Origin: DASXYG01 sp036502625
GTDB lineage: Bacteria; Actinomycetota; Actinomycetes; Streptosporangiales; Streptosporangiaceae
Direction: 5' to 3'
Assembly: GCA_036502625.1 (NCBI GenBank)
Contig: DASXYG010000042.1
Location: forward strand, 1 to 36,729
Length of the DNA: 36,729 bases
The notes beneath the pieces are model-generated. The model had not been told where the DNA came from and made no database searches. It was given only the letters and a program-made list of their open reading frames with translations. Both the position numbers and the translations under genes were made by a program. Positions 16,325 to 23,792 of the stretch are shown piece after piece (the first letter of the stretch is position 1; the number at the start of each line of letters is the position of its first letter).

Positions 16325-17431
16325 ATGGGGACAGCCACCGGGCGGATCACCGTCCTGATCCCGGCACACGACGAGGAACGCGACATCGCCGCCGCGATCG
16401 GGTCGGTGCGCGCCCAGACGCGTCCGGTCGACCGGATCGTGGTGATCGCCGACAACTGCGCGGACGGGACGGCCGCCGCGGCGGCGGCGAGCGGCGCCGA
16501 GGTCGTCACGACGACCGGCAACCGGCACCGCAAGGCGGGGGCGCTGAACCAGGTGCTGGACGGACTGCTCGGCGGCGCACGCGACGACGACCTCGTCCTG
16601 GTGATGGACGCGGACAGCCACCTGGACCCCGGGTTCGTCACGGCCGCCCTCGCGCTGCTGACGGGCCCCGGCGGTGGCGCGTACGGCGGGGTCGGCGGCA
16701 CGTTCCGCGGCCGGCCGGTCAGCGACCCGGCGCTGCGGCGTGCGGGCCTGGGGCGCTGGGTGGAGTCCGTCCAGTGCAACGAGTACGCGCGGTACGCCCG
16801 CGACGTGCACCGCAAGCGCGGCCGGGTGCTGGTGCTGACCGGCACGGCCACGCTGTTCCGGATCACGGCGCTGCGCGCGGTCGTGGCGGCGCGGCGGGCC
16901 GGACGGCTGCCGGCCGCGCCCGGGGCCGCGCACGTGTACGACACGGCCGTGCTGACCGAGGACAACGAGCTCACGCTGGCCCTGCTGCACCTGGGCTGGC
17001 GGGTGCGCAGCCCGGACGGCTGCACGCTGACCACCGAGGTCATGCCGACGTGGCGGACGCTGTACCGGCAACGGCTGCGGTGGAAGCGCGGCGCGCTGGA
17101 GAACCTCCGGCAGTACGGCCTCACCCGGATCACCGCGAAGTACTGGGGATACCAGCTCGCCACGCTGGCGGGGATCGTGGTGACCGCCTGTTACCTGGCC
17201 TCGCTCGTGCTCGCGGCCGCCGCCACACACGACGTCCGGCTGCACGCGGTGTGGCTCGTGGTGACCGGCATCTTCGTCGCCGAGCGCGTGGTCACCGTCC
17301 GCCGCCGCGGCTGGCGCTGGGCCCTGATGGCCGCGCTCCTCCTGCCGGAGATGGTCTTCGACGTCTTCCTGCAGGCCACCCACGCCAAGGCGCTGCTCGA
17401 CACGCTCACACGCCGAGCGGCCGCCTGGTGA
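16325..17431 (+). CDS. Family 2 glycosyltransferase, membrane-bound
   Basis: The protein has 368 residues. The GT-A fold is clear: ITVLIPAHDEERDIAAAIGS, the metal site DAD at 95-97 (LVLVMDADSHLDPG), TEDNEL at 211-216 for the catalytic acid, and QRLRW at 249-253, the Q..RW motif of processive and semi-processive enzymes such as cellulose or hyaluronan synthases. C-terminal membrane segments follow (GIVVTACYLASLVLAAAA; VWLVVTGIFVAERVV; WALMAALLLPEMVFDVFL). The start has GGAGG 6 nt upstream. It would transfer a sugar from a nucleotide- or lipid-linked donor to an envelope acceptor. Next on the same strand are a small LPFTG protein and a GtrA gene, consistent with an envelope-glycan role. Confidence 0.9.
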   Translation: MGTATGRITVLIPAHDEERDIAAAIGSVRAQTRPVDRIVVIADNCADGTAAAAAASGAEVVTTTGNRHRKAGALNQVLDGLLGGARDDDLVLVMDADSHLDPGFVTAALALLTGPGGGAYGGVGGTFRGRPVSDPALRRAGLGRWVESVQCNEYARYARDVHRKRGRVLVLTGTATLFRITALRAVVAARRAGRLPAAPGAAHVYDTAVLTEDNELTLALLHLGWRVRSPDGCTLTTEVMPTWRTLYRQRLRWKRGALENLRQYGLTRITAKYWGYQLATLAGIVVTACYLASLVLAAAATHDVRLHAVWLVVTGIFVAERVVTVRRRGWRWALMAALLLPEMVFDVFLQATHAKALLDTLTRRAAAW

Positions 17432-17471
17432 CCCGAGAGAACACGAGAACACGAGAGAAAGAGGTACCGAG

Positions 17472-17663
17472 ATGTACGTCAAGAACGCCGCCCTCGGCGG
17501 CCTGGGCGGCGGCACCGCCGCGTCCCTCCCCTTCACCGGCTTCAACGTCCTGTGGTTCGCGCTGGCCGCCTTCACCCTGATCGCCGCCGGCCTGGCCCTC
17601 CTCCGCATGCTGCCCAAGCCGTCCCGCGGGCACCAGAAGACCGCCACTCCCTCCCAGGAGTAA
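17472..17663 (+). CDS. 63-residue membrane protein with an LPFTG sorting-signal-like end
   Basis: The whole product is a short Gly/Ala-rich leader (residues 1-18), LPFTG at 19-23, a hydrophobic stretch (FNVLWFALAAFTLIAAGLAL) and a positively charged tail beginning LLRMLPKPSRGHQK. This is the order of a sortase cell-wall sorting signal, but there is no N-terminal export signal and no passenger domain. A good RBS (AAAGAGG) precedes the ATG, and coding bias is strong, so the ORF is probably real. It lies 40 bp after the glycosyltransferase; the gap contains GAGAACAC twice in tandem. It may be a membrane micro-protein partner of the glycosyltransferase, with the LPFTG either meaningful or coincidental. 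No sortase gene is in the window. Confidence 0.7.
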   Translation: MYVKNAALGGLGGGTAASLPFTGFNVLWFALAAFTLIAAGLALLRMLPKPSRGHQKTATPSQE

Positions 17664-17741
17664 GGCCGGCACGGAAATGTCGGGCATTGTTTCTCTTCCG
17701 TACACGCAGATGGTCGGGAAGTGGGTGTGGCCGGCAATTGT

Positions 17742-17767
17742 CGGCGGGTGATTAATGGCGCCCGCCG
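17742..17767. terminator. Hairpin upstream of gtrA-like gene
   Basis: CGGCGGG (17742-17748) and CCCGCCG (17761-17767) form a perfect 7-bp stem around a 12-nt AT-richer loop, followed by TTTGAT. It may end the glycosyltransferase/LPFTG transcript. It could also act within a longer mRNA, since the GtrA gene continues on the same strand 64 bp later. Confidence 0.35.
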
Positions 17768-17831
17768 GTTTGATAGCGTCTCGATAGCCGACCCTGGGGG
17801 CAACCCTTCACGCCGAACGGGCAGGAGCTAC

Positions 17832-18374
17832 ATGACGGCGGCGACGTTCAAGGTTGCCCGGGCTGTGTGGCATGTGCTTCCCGCGCCGCTGCGGCGGGTA
17901 CTGCGCTACACCAGCACGGGCAAGCGTTTCATGCGGTTCGTACCGGTCTCGGCGGCGGCGTTCCTGACGAGCCAGATCACGCTGACGGTGCTGGTGGGGC
18001 TGGTGCGGGCGTCCGCAGGGACGGCCGGCCTCATCGCGGGCATGGCCGGTGCGGTGGTCAGCTACGTGCTGAGCCGCTGGGCGTGGGAGCGCAACGGCCG
18101 GCCGCAGGTGCTCAGGGAGACCCTGCCGTTCTGGGCGGTCTCCGTCGGCGCCTGGATCTTCATGGGCCTGGTCAGCCACTACACGGGGATCTGGGCGACG
18201 TCGGCGCACTTCGCGCACTGGGAGCGGACCGGCATCATCAACGGCACGTTCTTCGCCGCCAACTGCCTGACGTTCGCCGCCAGGTTCGTGATCTTCCACT
18301 ATCTCCTGTTCGCCGACCGCCGCCCCGCCCCCACGGCCCAGCCGGACCAGGCCGACCAGGCGCCCCACCCGTAA
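17832..18374 (+). CDS. GtrA family membrane protein
   Basis: The protein has 180 residues with four membrane segments in the typical GtrA/DPMS spacing: FMRFVPVSAAAFLTSQITLT, GLIAGMAGAVVSYVLSRWAW, TLPFWAVSVGAWIFMGLVSH, and FAANCLTFAARFVIFHYLLF. The GtrA hallmark pairs 'SY.L.R.W.W' after TM2 and 'F...R......LF' at the end are present. GtrA proteins are proposed to flip or bind polyprenyl-phosphate sugars and pair with GT2 enzymes, which fits the upstream gene. ATG 17832 has GCAGGAG at proper spacing; an in-frame ATG at 17721 would add an unrelated polar stretch. It is convergent with the Ogt gene, 57 bp away. Confidence 0.87.
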   Translation: MTAATFKVARAVWHVLPAPLRRVLRYTSTGKRFMRFVPVSAAAFLTSQITLTVLVGLVRASAGTAGLIAGMAGAVVSYVLSRWAWERNGRPQVLRETLPFWAVSVGAWIFMGLVSHYTGIWATSAHFAHWERTGIINGTFFAANCLTFAARFVIFHYLLFADRRPAPTAQPDQADQAPHP

Positions 18375-18431
18375 GACGAGTCCCCGCCGCCATCAGGTCC
18401 CGATGCCTCTGGGGGGCTCCGGAACCGGCGG

Positions 18432-19049
18432 TCATGCCGCGGCCTCCAGGTTCAGCAGGGTGGTCTTGGCGTCGAGGCCGCCGATGTAACCGCCGAGAGT
18501 TCCGTCCGTACGCAGCACCCGGTGGCACGGGACGACGACGGGCAGCGGGTTGGTCGCGCAGGCCGTGCCGACCGCGCGGACGGCCCTGGGGTTGCCGACG
18601 AGCTCGGCGACCTCGCGATAGGTGCGGGTCTGCCCGTAGGCGATCTCCGGCAGGTGCGTCTGCACGATCTGCCGGAACCCGTGCGACAGCGACAGGTCCA
18701 GCGGCAGGTCGAACGCCCGCCGGCGGCGGCCGAAGTACTCGTCGATCTCGCGGACGGCCGCATCCAGCCGGCCCGGCGCGTGCAGGACGCGCGGGCTGAT
18801 CTTCTGGGCCAGGGTCTCCAGGACCCGGTCGTGATCCTCGTTCGCGTACGCCACGCGCACGAGTCCCTTCCGGGTCGCGGCGAGCAGCAGCCTCCCGACC
18901 GGGGAGTCGATGGTGGTGTAGGCGACATCCACCAGCCCGGCCGCGTCCGCGTCGCGCTCGAGTCGCGCGTGTAGCCGGGCCAGGGTCTCGGGGGCGATGG
19001 GCGCCGACAGCGGACTGAGGTCGCTGTCATCGGGTCGGATGTCGCTCAT
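18432..19049 (-). CDS. ogt: Methylated-DNA-[protein]-cysteine S-methyltransferase
   Basis: The protein has 205 residues. It transfers the methyl or alkyl group from O6-alkylguanine in DNA to its own cysteine, a suicide repair reaction. The active-site block is NPLPVVVPCHRVLRTDGTLG with Cys175 and the PCHR motif; it is preceded by the DNA-binding helix segment YGQTRTYREVAELVGNPRAV and followed by GGYIGGLDAKTTLLNLE. The N-terminal ~40 residues are a charged, family-variable lead, and an Ada/Ogt N-terminal ribonuclease-like domain follows (YTTIDSPVGRLLLAATRKGL). The start overlaps the sigma-factor stop (ATGA) and AAGGAG lies 7 nt upstream. Being coupled to an ECF sigma gene suggests joint induction by alkylation or another stress; the latter is inference. 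Confidence 0.93.
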   Translation of the reverse strand: MSDIRPDDSDLSPLSAPIAPETLARLHARLERDADAAGLVDVAYTTIDSPVGRLLLAATRKGLVRVAYANEDHDRVLETLAQKISPRVLHAPGRLDAAVREIDEYFGRRRRAFDLPLDLSLSHGFRQIVQTHLPEIAYGQTRTYREVAELVGNPRAVRAVGTACATNPLPVVVPCHRVLRTDGTLGGYIGGLDAKTTLLNLEAAA

Positions 19050-19543
19050 GAGGAGGCTCCTTTCGCGTGCGCGCCCGGATAGTTCTTCCTGAGGTTCCTG
19101 AGTCCGTCCGCCGCGGCACGCCGGGCCGCGGCGACGCTGCCGCCGAGGATCTCCGCGATCTCCGCGTGCGACATCCCGGCGAGGTAGCGGTACGTGATGG
19201 CCCGCCGCTGCTTGTCCGACAGGTCCTGTACCGCGTCCCACAGGTCGGCGCCGCCGCCCCCGGGGACGCCCAGATCGGTCGGGGCTTCGGGGAGGGCATG
19301 GAGGGTGAGCGGGTACCGCTTCGCCGCCCGGTGGATGTCGATCGCCTTGCGGCGGGCGATCGTGACCAGCCACGCCTCCACGTTCGCCGTCTCAGGCAGG
19401 TCGGGGTAGGCCCGCATGGCCGACAGAAAGGTCTCCGACCACGCGTCGTCCGCGTCGTGAACGCGCAGCAGGGCGCGGCAGACACGTAGCACGGTCGGGC
19501 CGTGCTGCGCGACCACCTTCTCGAACGGCTGCTTCATGTCCAT
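19046..19543 (-). CDS. ECF-type RNA polymerase sigma factor
   Basis: The protein has 165 residues. Region 2 is HGPTVLRVCRALLRVHDADD, AWSETFLSAMRAYPDLPETA and NVEAWLVTIARRKAIDIHRA. Region 4 is LWDAVQDLSDKQRRAITYRY, LAGMSHAEIAEILGGSVAAA, RRAAADGLRNLRK. There is no SnoaL-like or other C-terminal extension and no anti-sigma gene beside it. ATG 19543 (MDMKQPFEK) is preferred; ATG 19537 and GTG 19546 are possible, and none has a good SD. The gene lies 41 bp downstream of the kinase-like gene on the same strand and overlaps ogt by 4 bp. Sigma-Ogt pairs of this kind recur in actinomycetes, so the alkyltransferase is the likely main target. Confidence 0.88.
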   Translation of the reverse strand: MDMKQPFEKVVAQHGPTVLRVCRALLRVHDADDAWSETFLSAMRAYPDLPETANVEAWLVTIARRKAIDIHRAAKRYPLTLHALPEAPTDLGVPGGGGADLWDAVQDLSDKQRRAITYRYLAGMSHAEIAEILGGSVAAARRAAADGLRNLRKNYPGAHAKGASS

Positions 19544-19584
19544 CACATCGAAGACGCTGAGCCGGGGCCGAACGTGAGATCCCG

Positions 19585-20253
19585 TCAAGGCAATCGTCGC
19601 GCTCCAGCGCACGCCGGGGCTCCGCCGAGGCCGAGCTCGTTCGCTATGCGGTTCTCCTGCTGCTCCACCAGGCCTTCCGTACGGATGAGTGGAAGGCCGC
19701 TCGCACGGGCGACCTGGCGATACGCGTAAAGGCACGCCTGGAAGTGTCTTCCCGCCGGATTCCGAACCGTTTCCTCATCGGCTTCGAGAATGAATCCGAA
19801 GTCCGGACGGGGCAGGAAGCGGCACAATTCCCGGAACCACGTCTCCGAGCGCAGCCCCCGCGAATAATTGTCGGCAACGGCAGAGTAGACGTACGAATCA
19901 GAGACCACTGCCGCGCCCCGCTCAAGGGCGGGCAACACGACCTCATGCGCATGCTGGAGACGATCACCGGCGATCATGGCTACGAGACCGCGACAGTCCA
20001 TCACGGCATGCCTCCCCGGCTCGTACGGGTACGCCCGATACAGCGAGTCCTCCAAGGCCTCCCGGCGCGGCGACCGCGTCCTGACCACCTCACGCCCGGA
20101 CCGCTCAAGCCGCGCGCAGACACGCTCGACCAGGGCCGTCTTCCCGCCTCCGTCGAAACCGTCGAGGACAACGAACAGTCCGGACAAACCGTGCGGCAGG
20201 AGAACCTTCTCGATATCGAAGTTCAGCTCCGGCCGTTCAACTCCGACAATCAT
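19585..20253 (-). CDS. Thymidylate-kinase-like P-loop kinase
   Basis: The protein has 222 residues. The P-loop is VVLDGFDGGGKTALVERVCA (G32-T39), the TMPK type of GxxGxGKT. Other TMPK-like parts are VVRTRSPRREALEDSLYRAY, LVAMIAGDRLQHAHEVVLPA, then VVSDSYVYSAVADNYSRGL, where canonical enzymes have DRY. The terminal part ENRIANELGL resembles the family's last helix. It is therefore a nucleotide or nucleoside-monophosphate kinase fold whose DR motif Arg is replaced by Ser120, so a dTMP role is uncertain. It is not next to DNA polymerase subunit genes, unlike housekeeping tmk. Start ATG 20253 has GAAGGAACGG upstream. Its base composition is less G+C-rich than that of its neighbours, with AAT, GAA and AAA codons, a hint of transfer. 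Confidence 0.72.
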   Translation of the reverse strand: MIVGVERPELNFDIEKVLLPHGLSGLFVVLDGFDGGGKTALVERVCARLERSGREVVRTRSPRREALEDSLYRAYPYEPGRHAVMDCRGLVAMIAGDRLQHAHEVVLPALERGAAVVSDSYVYSAVADNYSRGLRSETWFRELCRFLPRPDFGFILEADEETVRNPAGRHFQACLYAYRQVARASGLPLIRTEGLVEQQENRIANELGLGGAPACAGARRLP

Positions 20254-20388
20254 CCGTTCCTTCTTCCACAGGCCGCCCGGACCGGTCGCAGGGTTCGTCT
20301 CTGCAGACGGTTCTCGCGATTGATTCGTGAGATCGCCGACCGGCGATGCGAGAGCGGAGACCGCGCCGGCCGTCTCTAGCATTGCGTC

Positions 20389-21339
20389 ATGCTCGACGTG
20401 ACGCGGCTCGGTGTGCTTCAGGAGGTCGCCCGGCACGGCTCGCTGACGGGGGCCGCGGAGGCCCTCTCGTTCACCATCTCCGCGGTCTCCCAGCAGATCG
20501 CCGTGCTCGAACGGGAGGCGGGGGCCCAACTGCTCCTCCGGCACGCCCGAGGGGTCCGGCTGACCGAGGCGGGACGGGCGCTGGTCCGGCATGCGGATGC
20601 GATCTTCGCCGAGCTGCGCGCGGCCGAGACCTCGCTGGCCGCCATCACCGACGGCGCGGGCGGCCGGTTGCGGCTCGGGTCGTTCACCACTGCCAACGCC
20701 ACGCTGATGCCCCGGGCGGTGAGCATGTTCCAGCGGCGATTCCCCGAGGTGGAGGTCGACCTGATCGAGATCGACCGGGACGAGTCGATCGCCGCCGTCG
20801 CCCTGTACGAGCTGGATCTCGCCCTGGTCTACGAGTTCCCCGTGGTGCCGTTGGAGGTCCCGGCGAATGTGCAGCTCAGCCCCCTGCTGGTCGATCCGCT
20901 GCAGGTCGCGCTTCCGTCCGATCATCGTCTCGCGAATCGGAAACGGCTCCGGCTCACCGATCTCGCCGAGGATCGCTGGATCCAGGGCGTGCACCACGGT
21001 TCGACGATCGACGTTCTTCCCCGCGCCTGCCGGGCCGCGGGCTTCGAGCCCCGCATCGCGTTCCGCACCGATGACCAGATGACGGTGCGCGGGCTCGTCG
21101 CGGCGGGCCTGGGGGTCGCCCTGGCCCCGTCGCTGACGCTGTCGGCGATCCCATCCGGCTTGGTCGTACGCCCGCTGAGCGAGCCGTCCCTGACCCGGAC
21201 GGTGGCGGCCGCCACGCCGGGCGGCGAGTACCGGCTGCCGTCCGCGGTGATCATGATCGAGCACCTCCGCCAGGTGGCCGCCGAGCTCGGCCCCGACTGC
21301 CGGCCTCTGGAGAACGCTGAGCCTCAGCCCAGCACCTGA
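20389..21339 (+). CDS. LysR family transcriptional regulator
   Basis: The protein has 316 residues. The N-terminal winged helix is clear: VTRLGVLQEVARHGSLTGAA, EALSFTISAVSQQIAVLERE, AGAQLLLRHARGVRLTEAGR. The C-terminal substrate-binding domain begins GGRLRLGSFTTANATLMPRA and has MTVRGLVAAGLGVALAPSLT. The ATG follows a TAGCAT hexamer by 6 nt with no SD, pointing to a leaderless message. It diverges from the kinase-like gene (135 bp apart) and its 3' end overlaps the acyl-CoA dehydrogenase gene by 16 bp (convergent). Its target may be the kinase-like gene or itself; the short divergent gap is the natural operator location, but I found no clear T-N11-A palindrome. Confidence 0.9.
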   Translation: MLDVTRLGVLQEVARHGSLTGAAEALSFTISAVSQQIAVLEREAGAQLLLRHARGVRLTEAGRALVRHADAIFAELRAAETSLAAITDGAGGRLRLGSFTTANATLMPRAVSMFQRRFPEVEVDLIEIDRDESIAAVALYELDLALVYEFPVVPLEVPANVQLSPLLVDPLQVALPSDHRLANRKRLRLTDLAEDRWIQGVHHGSTIDVLPRACRAAGFEPRIAFRTDDQMTVRGLVAAGLGVALAPSLTLSAIPSGLVVRPLSEPSLTRTVAAATPGGEYRLPSAVIMIEHLRQVAAELGPDCRPLENAEPQPST

Positions 21340-22469
21340 CGTGCCATGACGAGGCGCTGGATCTGGTTGGTGCCTTCGTAGATCTGGGTGATCTTGGCGT
21401 CGCGCATCATGCGCTCGACCGGGTGGTCGCGGACGTATCCGTAGCCGCCGAGCAGTTGGACCGCGTCCGTGGTGATCCGCATGGCGGCGTCGGAGGCGAG
21501 GCACTTGCACGCCGAGGAGAAGAAGCGCGCGTCACGGTCGCCCCGGTCGGCCTTGGCCGCGGCCACGTAGGTGAGCTGACGGGCCGACTCCAGCTTCATG
21601 GCCATGTCGGCGATCATGAACTTGACGCCGTCGAACTCGGCGATCGCCTTGCCGAACTGCCGGCGTTCCTTGATGTAGCCCGTCGCGTGGTCCAGCGCCC
21701 CTTGGGCGATGCCCACCGCTTGGGCGGCGATGGTGATCCGGCTGTGGTCGAGGGCGGTGAACGCCGTCGTCAGGCCGCTGCCGGGCGGACCGATCATGCG
21801 GTCGGCGCCGACCCGTACGTCGTCGAGATGGACCTCGCGTGTGGGCGACCCGCGCAGCCCGAGCTTGTCCTCCGGTGGGCCGAACGACAGCCCCTCGTCG
21901 CCGGCCTCCACGACGAAGGCCGAGATCCCGCCGGACCCGGCCGCGGGGTCGGTCACCGCCATCACCGTGTAGTACGCCGACTCGCCCGCGTGGGTGATCC
22001 ATCGTTTGGTGCCGTTGAGCACGTACGCGTCGCCGTCCCGCACGGCGCGGGTGCGGATCGCGGCGGCGTCGCTGCCGGCCTCGGGCTCGGACAGGGCGTA
22101 GGAGAACATCGCTCCGTCGCGCGCCACGGGCGTCAGGTAGCGCCGCTTCTGGTCCTCCGTCCCGGCCAGGATCAACGGCAGCGTCGCGAGCCGCGTCACC
22201 GACGGGACGAGCGCGGTCGCCGCGCAGGCGCGCGCCACCTCCTCGACCACGACGCAGCAGGCCAGCGCGTCGGCGCCCGGCCCGCCGTACTCCTCGGGGA
22301 TGTGCACGGCGTGCAGGTCGGCGTGCACCAGGGCCTCGTACGACGCGCGCGGGAACACGCCACGCTCGTCCGCGTCGCGGGCGTGCGGCGCGATGTGCCT
22401 CTCGGCGAGCGAGCGCACGGTGTCGCGGAGCATCACGTGCTCGTCCGGCAGCGTGTACAACCCGTCCAT
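21324..22469 (-). CDS. Acyl-CoA dehydrogenase
   Basis: The protein has 381 residues, the standard ACAD length. It oxidises an acyl-CoA to the trans-2-enoyl-CoA using FAD and passes electrons to ETF. Signatures are FSYALSEPEAGSDAAAIRTR (first ACAD signature), LNGTKRWITHAGESAYYTVM, RRQFGKAIAEFDGVKFMIAD, and the terminal block QLLGGYGYVRDHPVERMMRD, TQIYEGTNQIQRLVMAR. Glu365 in YEGTNQIQ is at the catalytic-base position of short- and branched-chain enzymes. The ATG at 22469 shares one base with the upstream TGA (TGATG), with GAGGGGAA as SD. It is the last gene of the aminotransferase operon; a branched-chain or aryl-propanoyl-type CoA is the likely substrate. Confidence 0.93.
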   Translation of the reverse strand: MDGLYTLPDEHVMLRDTVRSLAERHIAPHARDADERGVFPRASYEALVHADLHAVHIPEEYGGPGADALACCVVVEEVARACAATALVPSVTRLATLPLILAGTEDQKRRYLTPVARDGAMFSYALSEPEAGSDAAAIRTRAVRDGDAYVLNGTKRWITHAGESAYYTVMAVTDPAAGSGGISAFVVEAGDEGLSFGPPEDKLGLRGSPTREVHLDDVRVGADRMIGPPGSGLTTAFTALDHSRITIAAQAVGIAQGALDHATGYIKERRQFGKAIAEFDGVKFMIADMAMKLESARQLTYVAAAKADRGDRDARFFSSACKCLASDAAMRITTDAVQLLGGYGYVRDHPVERMMRDAKITQIYEGTNQIQRLVMARQVLG

Positions 22470-23395
22470 CAGCGGTTCCCCTCGGTCGTGATGCGCAGCA
22501 CGGCCTTTCCCGCCAGCCGGCGCGCACGCAGGTCGTCCAGGACCGTCCGTGCCTTCTCCCATCCGGCGGTGGCGGCGGCGTCGACCGTCAGCTCGTCGCG
22601 GGCGACCAGGCCGGCCAGGTGCGCCAGGTCCGCGGCGGTCCGTACGGAGTCCAGGTCGTTGAGGACGTAGAACCCGCGCAACGCGGCCTCCTTGGGATAG
22701 AAGTCGCTCACCGGCAGGCGTGTATCCGCGCGTGCGGAGTTGCCGTACGACACGACCGTTCCACGCGGTGCGACCAGCCGGAGCGCCTCGTGCAGCGAGT
22801 CGCCGCCGGCGGATTCCAGGACCAGGTCGAACCCGGGCTTCAGGTCCGCCATGCCGACGCTGATCTGGTCGGCGCCCAGGCCGGCGAGGCCGCCGGCGCG
22901 TTCCGGCCGGCCGACGACCGCCGTCACGGTCGCACCGGACCGCCGGGCGAGCTGGACGGCGAACCGCCCGACGCCCCCGGCCGCGCCGGTGACCAGGACC
23001 GAGCGCCCGGCCAGGTCGCCGGGGATGCGCAGCATCCGCAGCGCGGTCAGCGCGGCGGTGGGCACCGCGGCGGCCGTTTCCAGGGGAACGCCGCCGGGCA
23101 CCGCGGCCACCTGGCCGACGGGGACCGCGACGCGCTCGGCCCAGCTCCCGCCGAGCGCGATCCCGAACACCCGGGTTCCCGGCGCCGGCCCGGTGTCCGT
23201 GGTCGCTGCCGTCACGCCGGCGAAGTCCCAGCCGGGGCGCCAGCCCGGGGCGGCGGCGCCCAGGCGGTGCAGCTCGCCGCGGTTGACCGACACGGCGCGC
23301 ACGTCGACCAGCACCTGTCCGGGACGCGGCACCGGGTCGGGGACCTCGGCGAGGTCCACCAGGCGCCGGTCGCCGGTGGCCACCAGCGCCCTCAT
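22469..23395 (-). CDS. MDR family zinc-independent oxidoreductase (quinone reductase-like)
   Basis: The protein has 308 residues. It is a medium-chain dehydrogenase/reductase without the structural or catalytic zinc ligands. Motifs: PRPGQVLVDVRAVSVNRGEL, PGWRPGWDFAGVTAAT, then the Rossmann segment GRSVLVTGAAGGVGRFAVQL with AxxGxxG NADPH contact. The tail LDDLRARRLAGKAVLRI is typical of quinone-oxidoreductase/enoyl-reductase members. The start ATG 23395 follows the cupin stop by 10 bp, with GAGGGCGGG as a modest SD. It is third gene of the operon. It could reduce an enoyl-CoA or quinone product of the pathway; the substrate is not readable from sequence. Confidence 0.88.
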   Translation of the reverse strand: MRALVATGDRRLVDLAEVPDPVPRPGQVLVDVRAVSVNRGELHRLGAAAPGWRPGWDFAGVTAATTDTGPAPGTRVFGIALGGSWAERVAVPVGQVAAVPGGVPLETAAAVPTAALTALRMLRIPGDLAGRSVLVTGAAGGVGRFAVQLARRSGATVTAVVGRPERAGGLAGLGADQISVGMADLKPGFDLVLESAGGDSLHEALRLVAPRGTVVSYGNSARADTRLPVSDFYPKEAALRGFYVLNDLDSVRTAADLAHLAGLVARDELTVDAAATAGWEKARTVLDDLRARRLAGKAVLRITTEGNR

Positions 23396-23405
23396 GCCCG
23401 CCCTC

Positions 23406-23792
23406 TCATGCCTCGAACGGCCAGCGCACCGGCGCGTCCGGGGCCTCGGGCAGGCCGGACCAGTCGTCGCGTACGGGCGAGAAGCACTCGACCACCAGCG
23501 CGCCCTCGGGCCCGGCCTGGACCTCGTGCGGAACGTTGGCGGGAATGCGCCACATGCCGCGGGGCCCGAGCTCGCCCTTCTCCTCACCCACGGTGAACAC
23601 GACCGAGCCCGACAGGCACAGGCCCACCTGCTCGTTCTCGTGCGCGTGCGCGGGCACGAGGCCGCCGGGCGGGATCTCGACCACCGACATCGTGATCCGC
23701 TCGCTCTGTACGTAGCGGGCCGTGACGTCCTGCCAGATCTGCCGCGGCCGCAGGGCGTCCAGGCTGGTCAGCGCGCGGTCCTCCGGGATCAT
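23406..23792 (-). CDS. Small cupin protein
   Basis: The protein has 128 residues and a single cupin barrel. Motif 1 is GGLVPAHAHENEQVGLCLSG with His49, His51 and a Glu/Gln ligand. Motif 2 is WRIPANVPHEVQAGPEG with His89. The metal site looks complete (2 His, a Glu/Gln, 1 His), so a dioxygenase, isomerase or sensor role is possible; no substrate can be assigned. The ATG overlaps the aminotransferase stop (ATGA), and AAAGGAGG lies upstream inside that gene, so the start is secure. It is the second gene of the operon, between aminotransferase and oxidoreductase. Confidence 0.85.
   Translation of the reverse strand: MIPEDRALTSLDALRPRQIWQDVTARYVQSERITMSVVEIPPGGLVPAHAHENEQVGLCLSGSVVFTVGEEKGELGPRGMWRIPANVPHEVQAGPEGALVVECFSPVRDDWSGLPEAPDAPVRWPFEA

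Noticed and set aside
20254..21510. Long upstream extension of the kinase-like frame
   Set aside because: It is antisense to the LysR gene and lacks motifs; ATG 20253 with an SD fits the start of the kinase fold.
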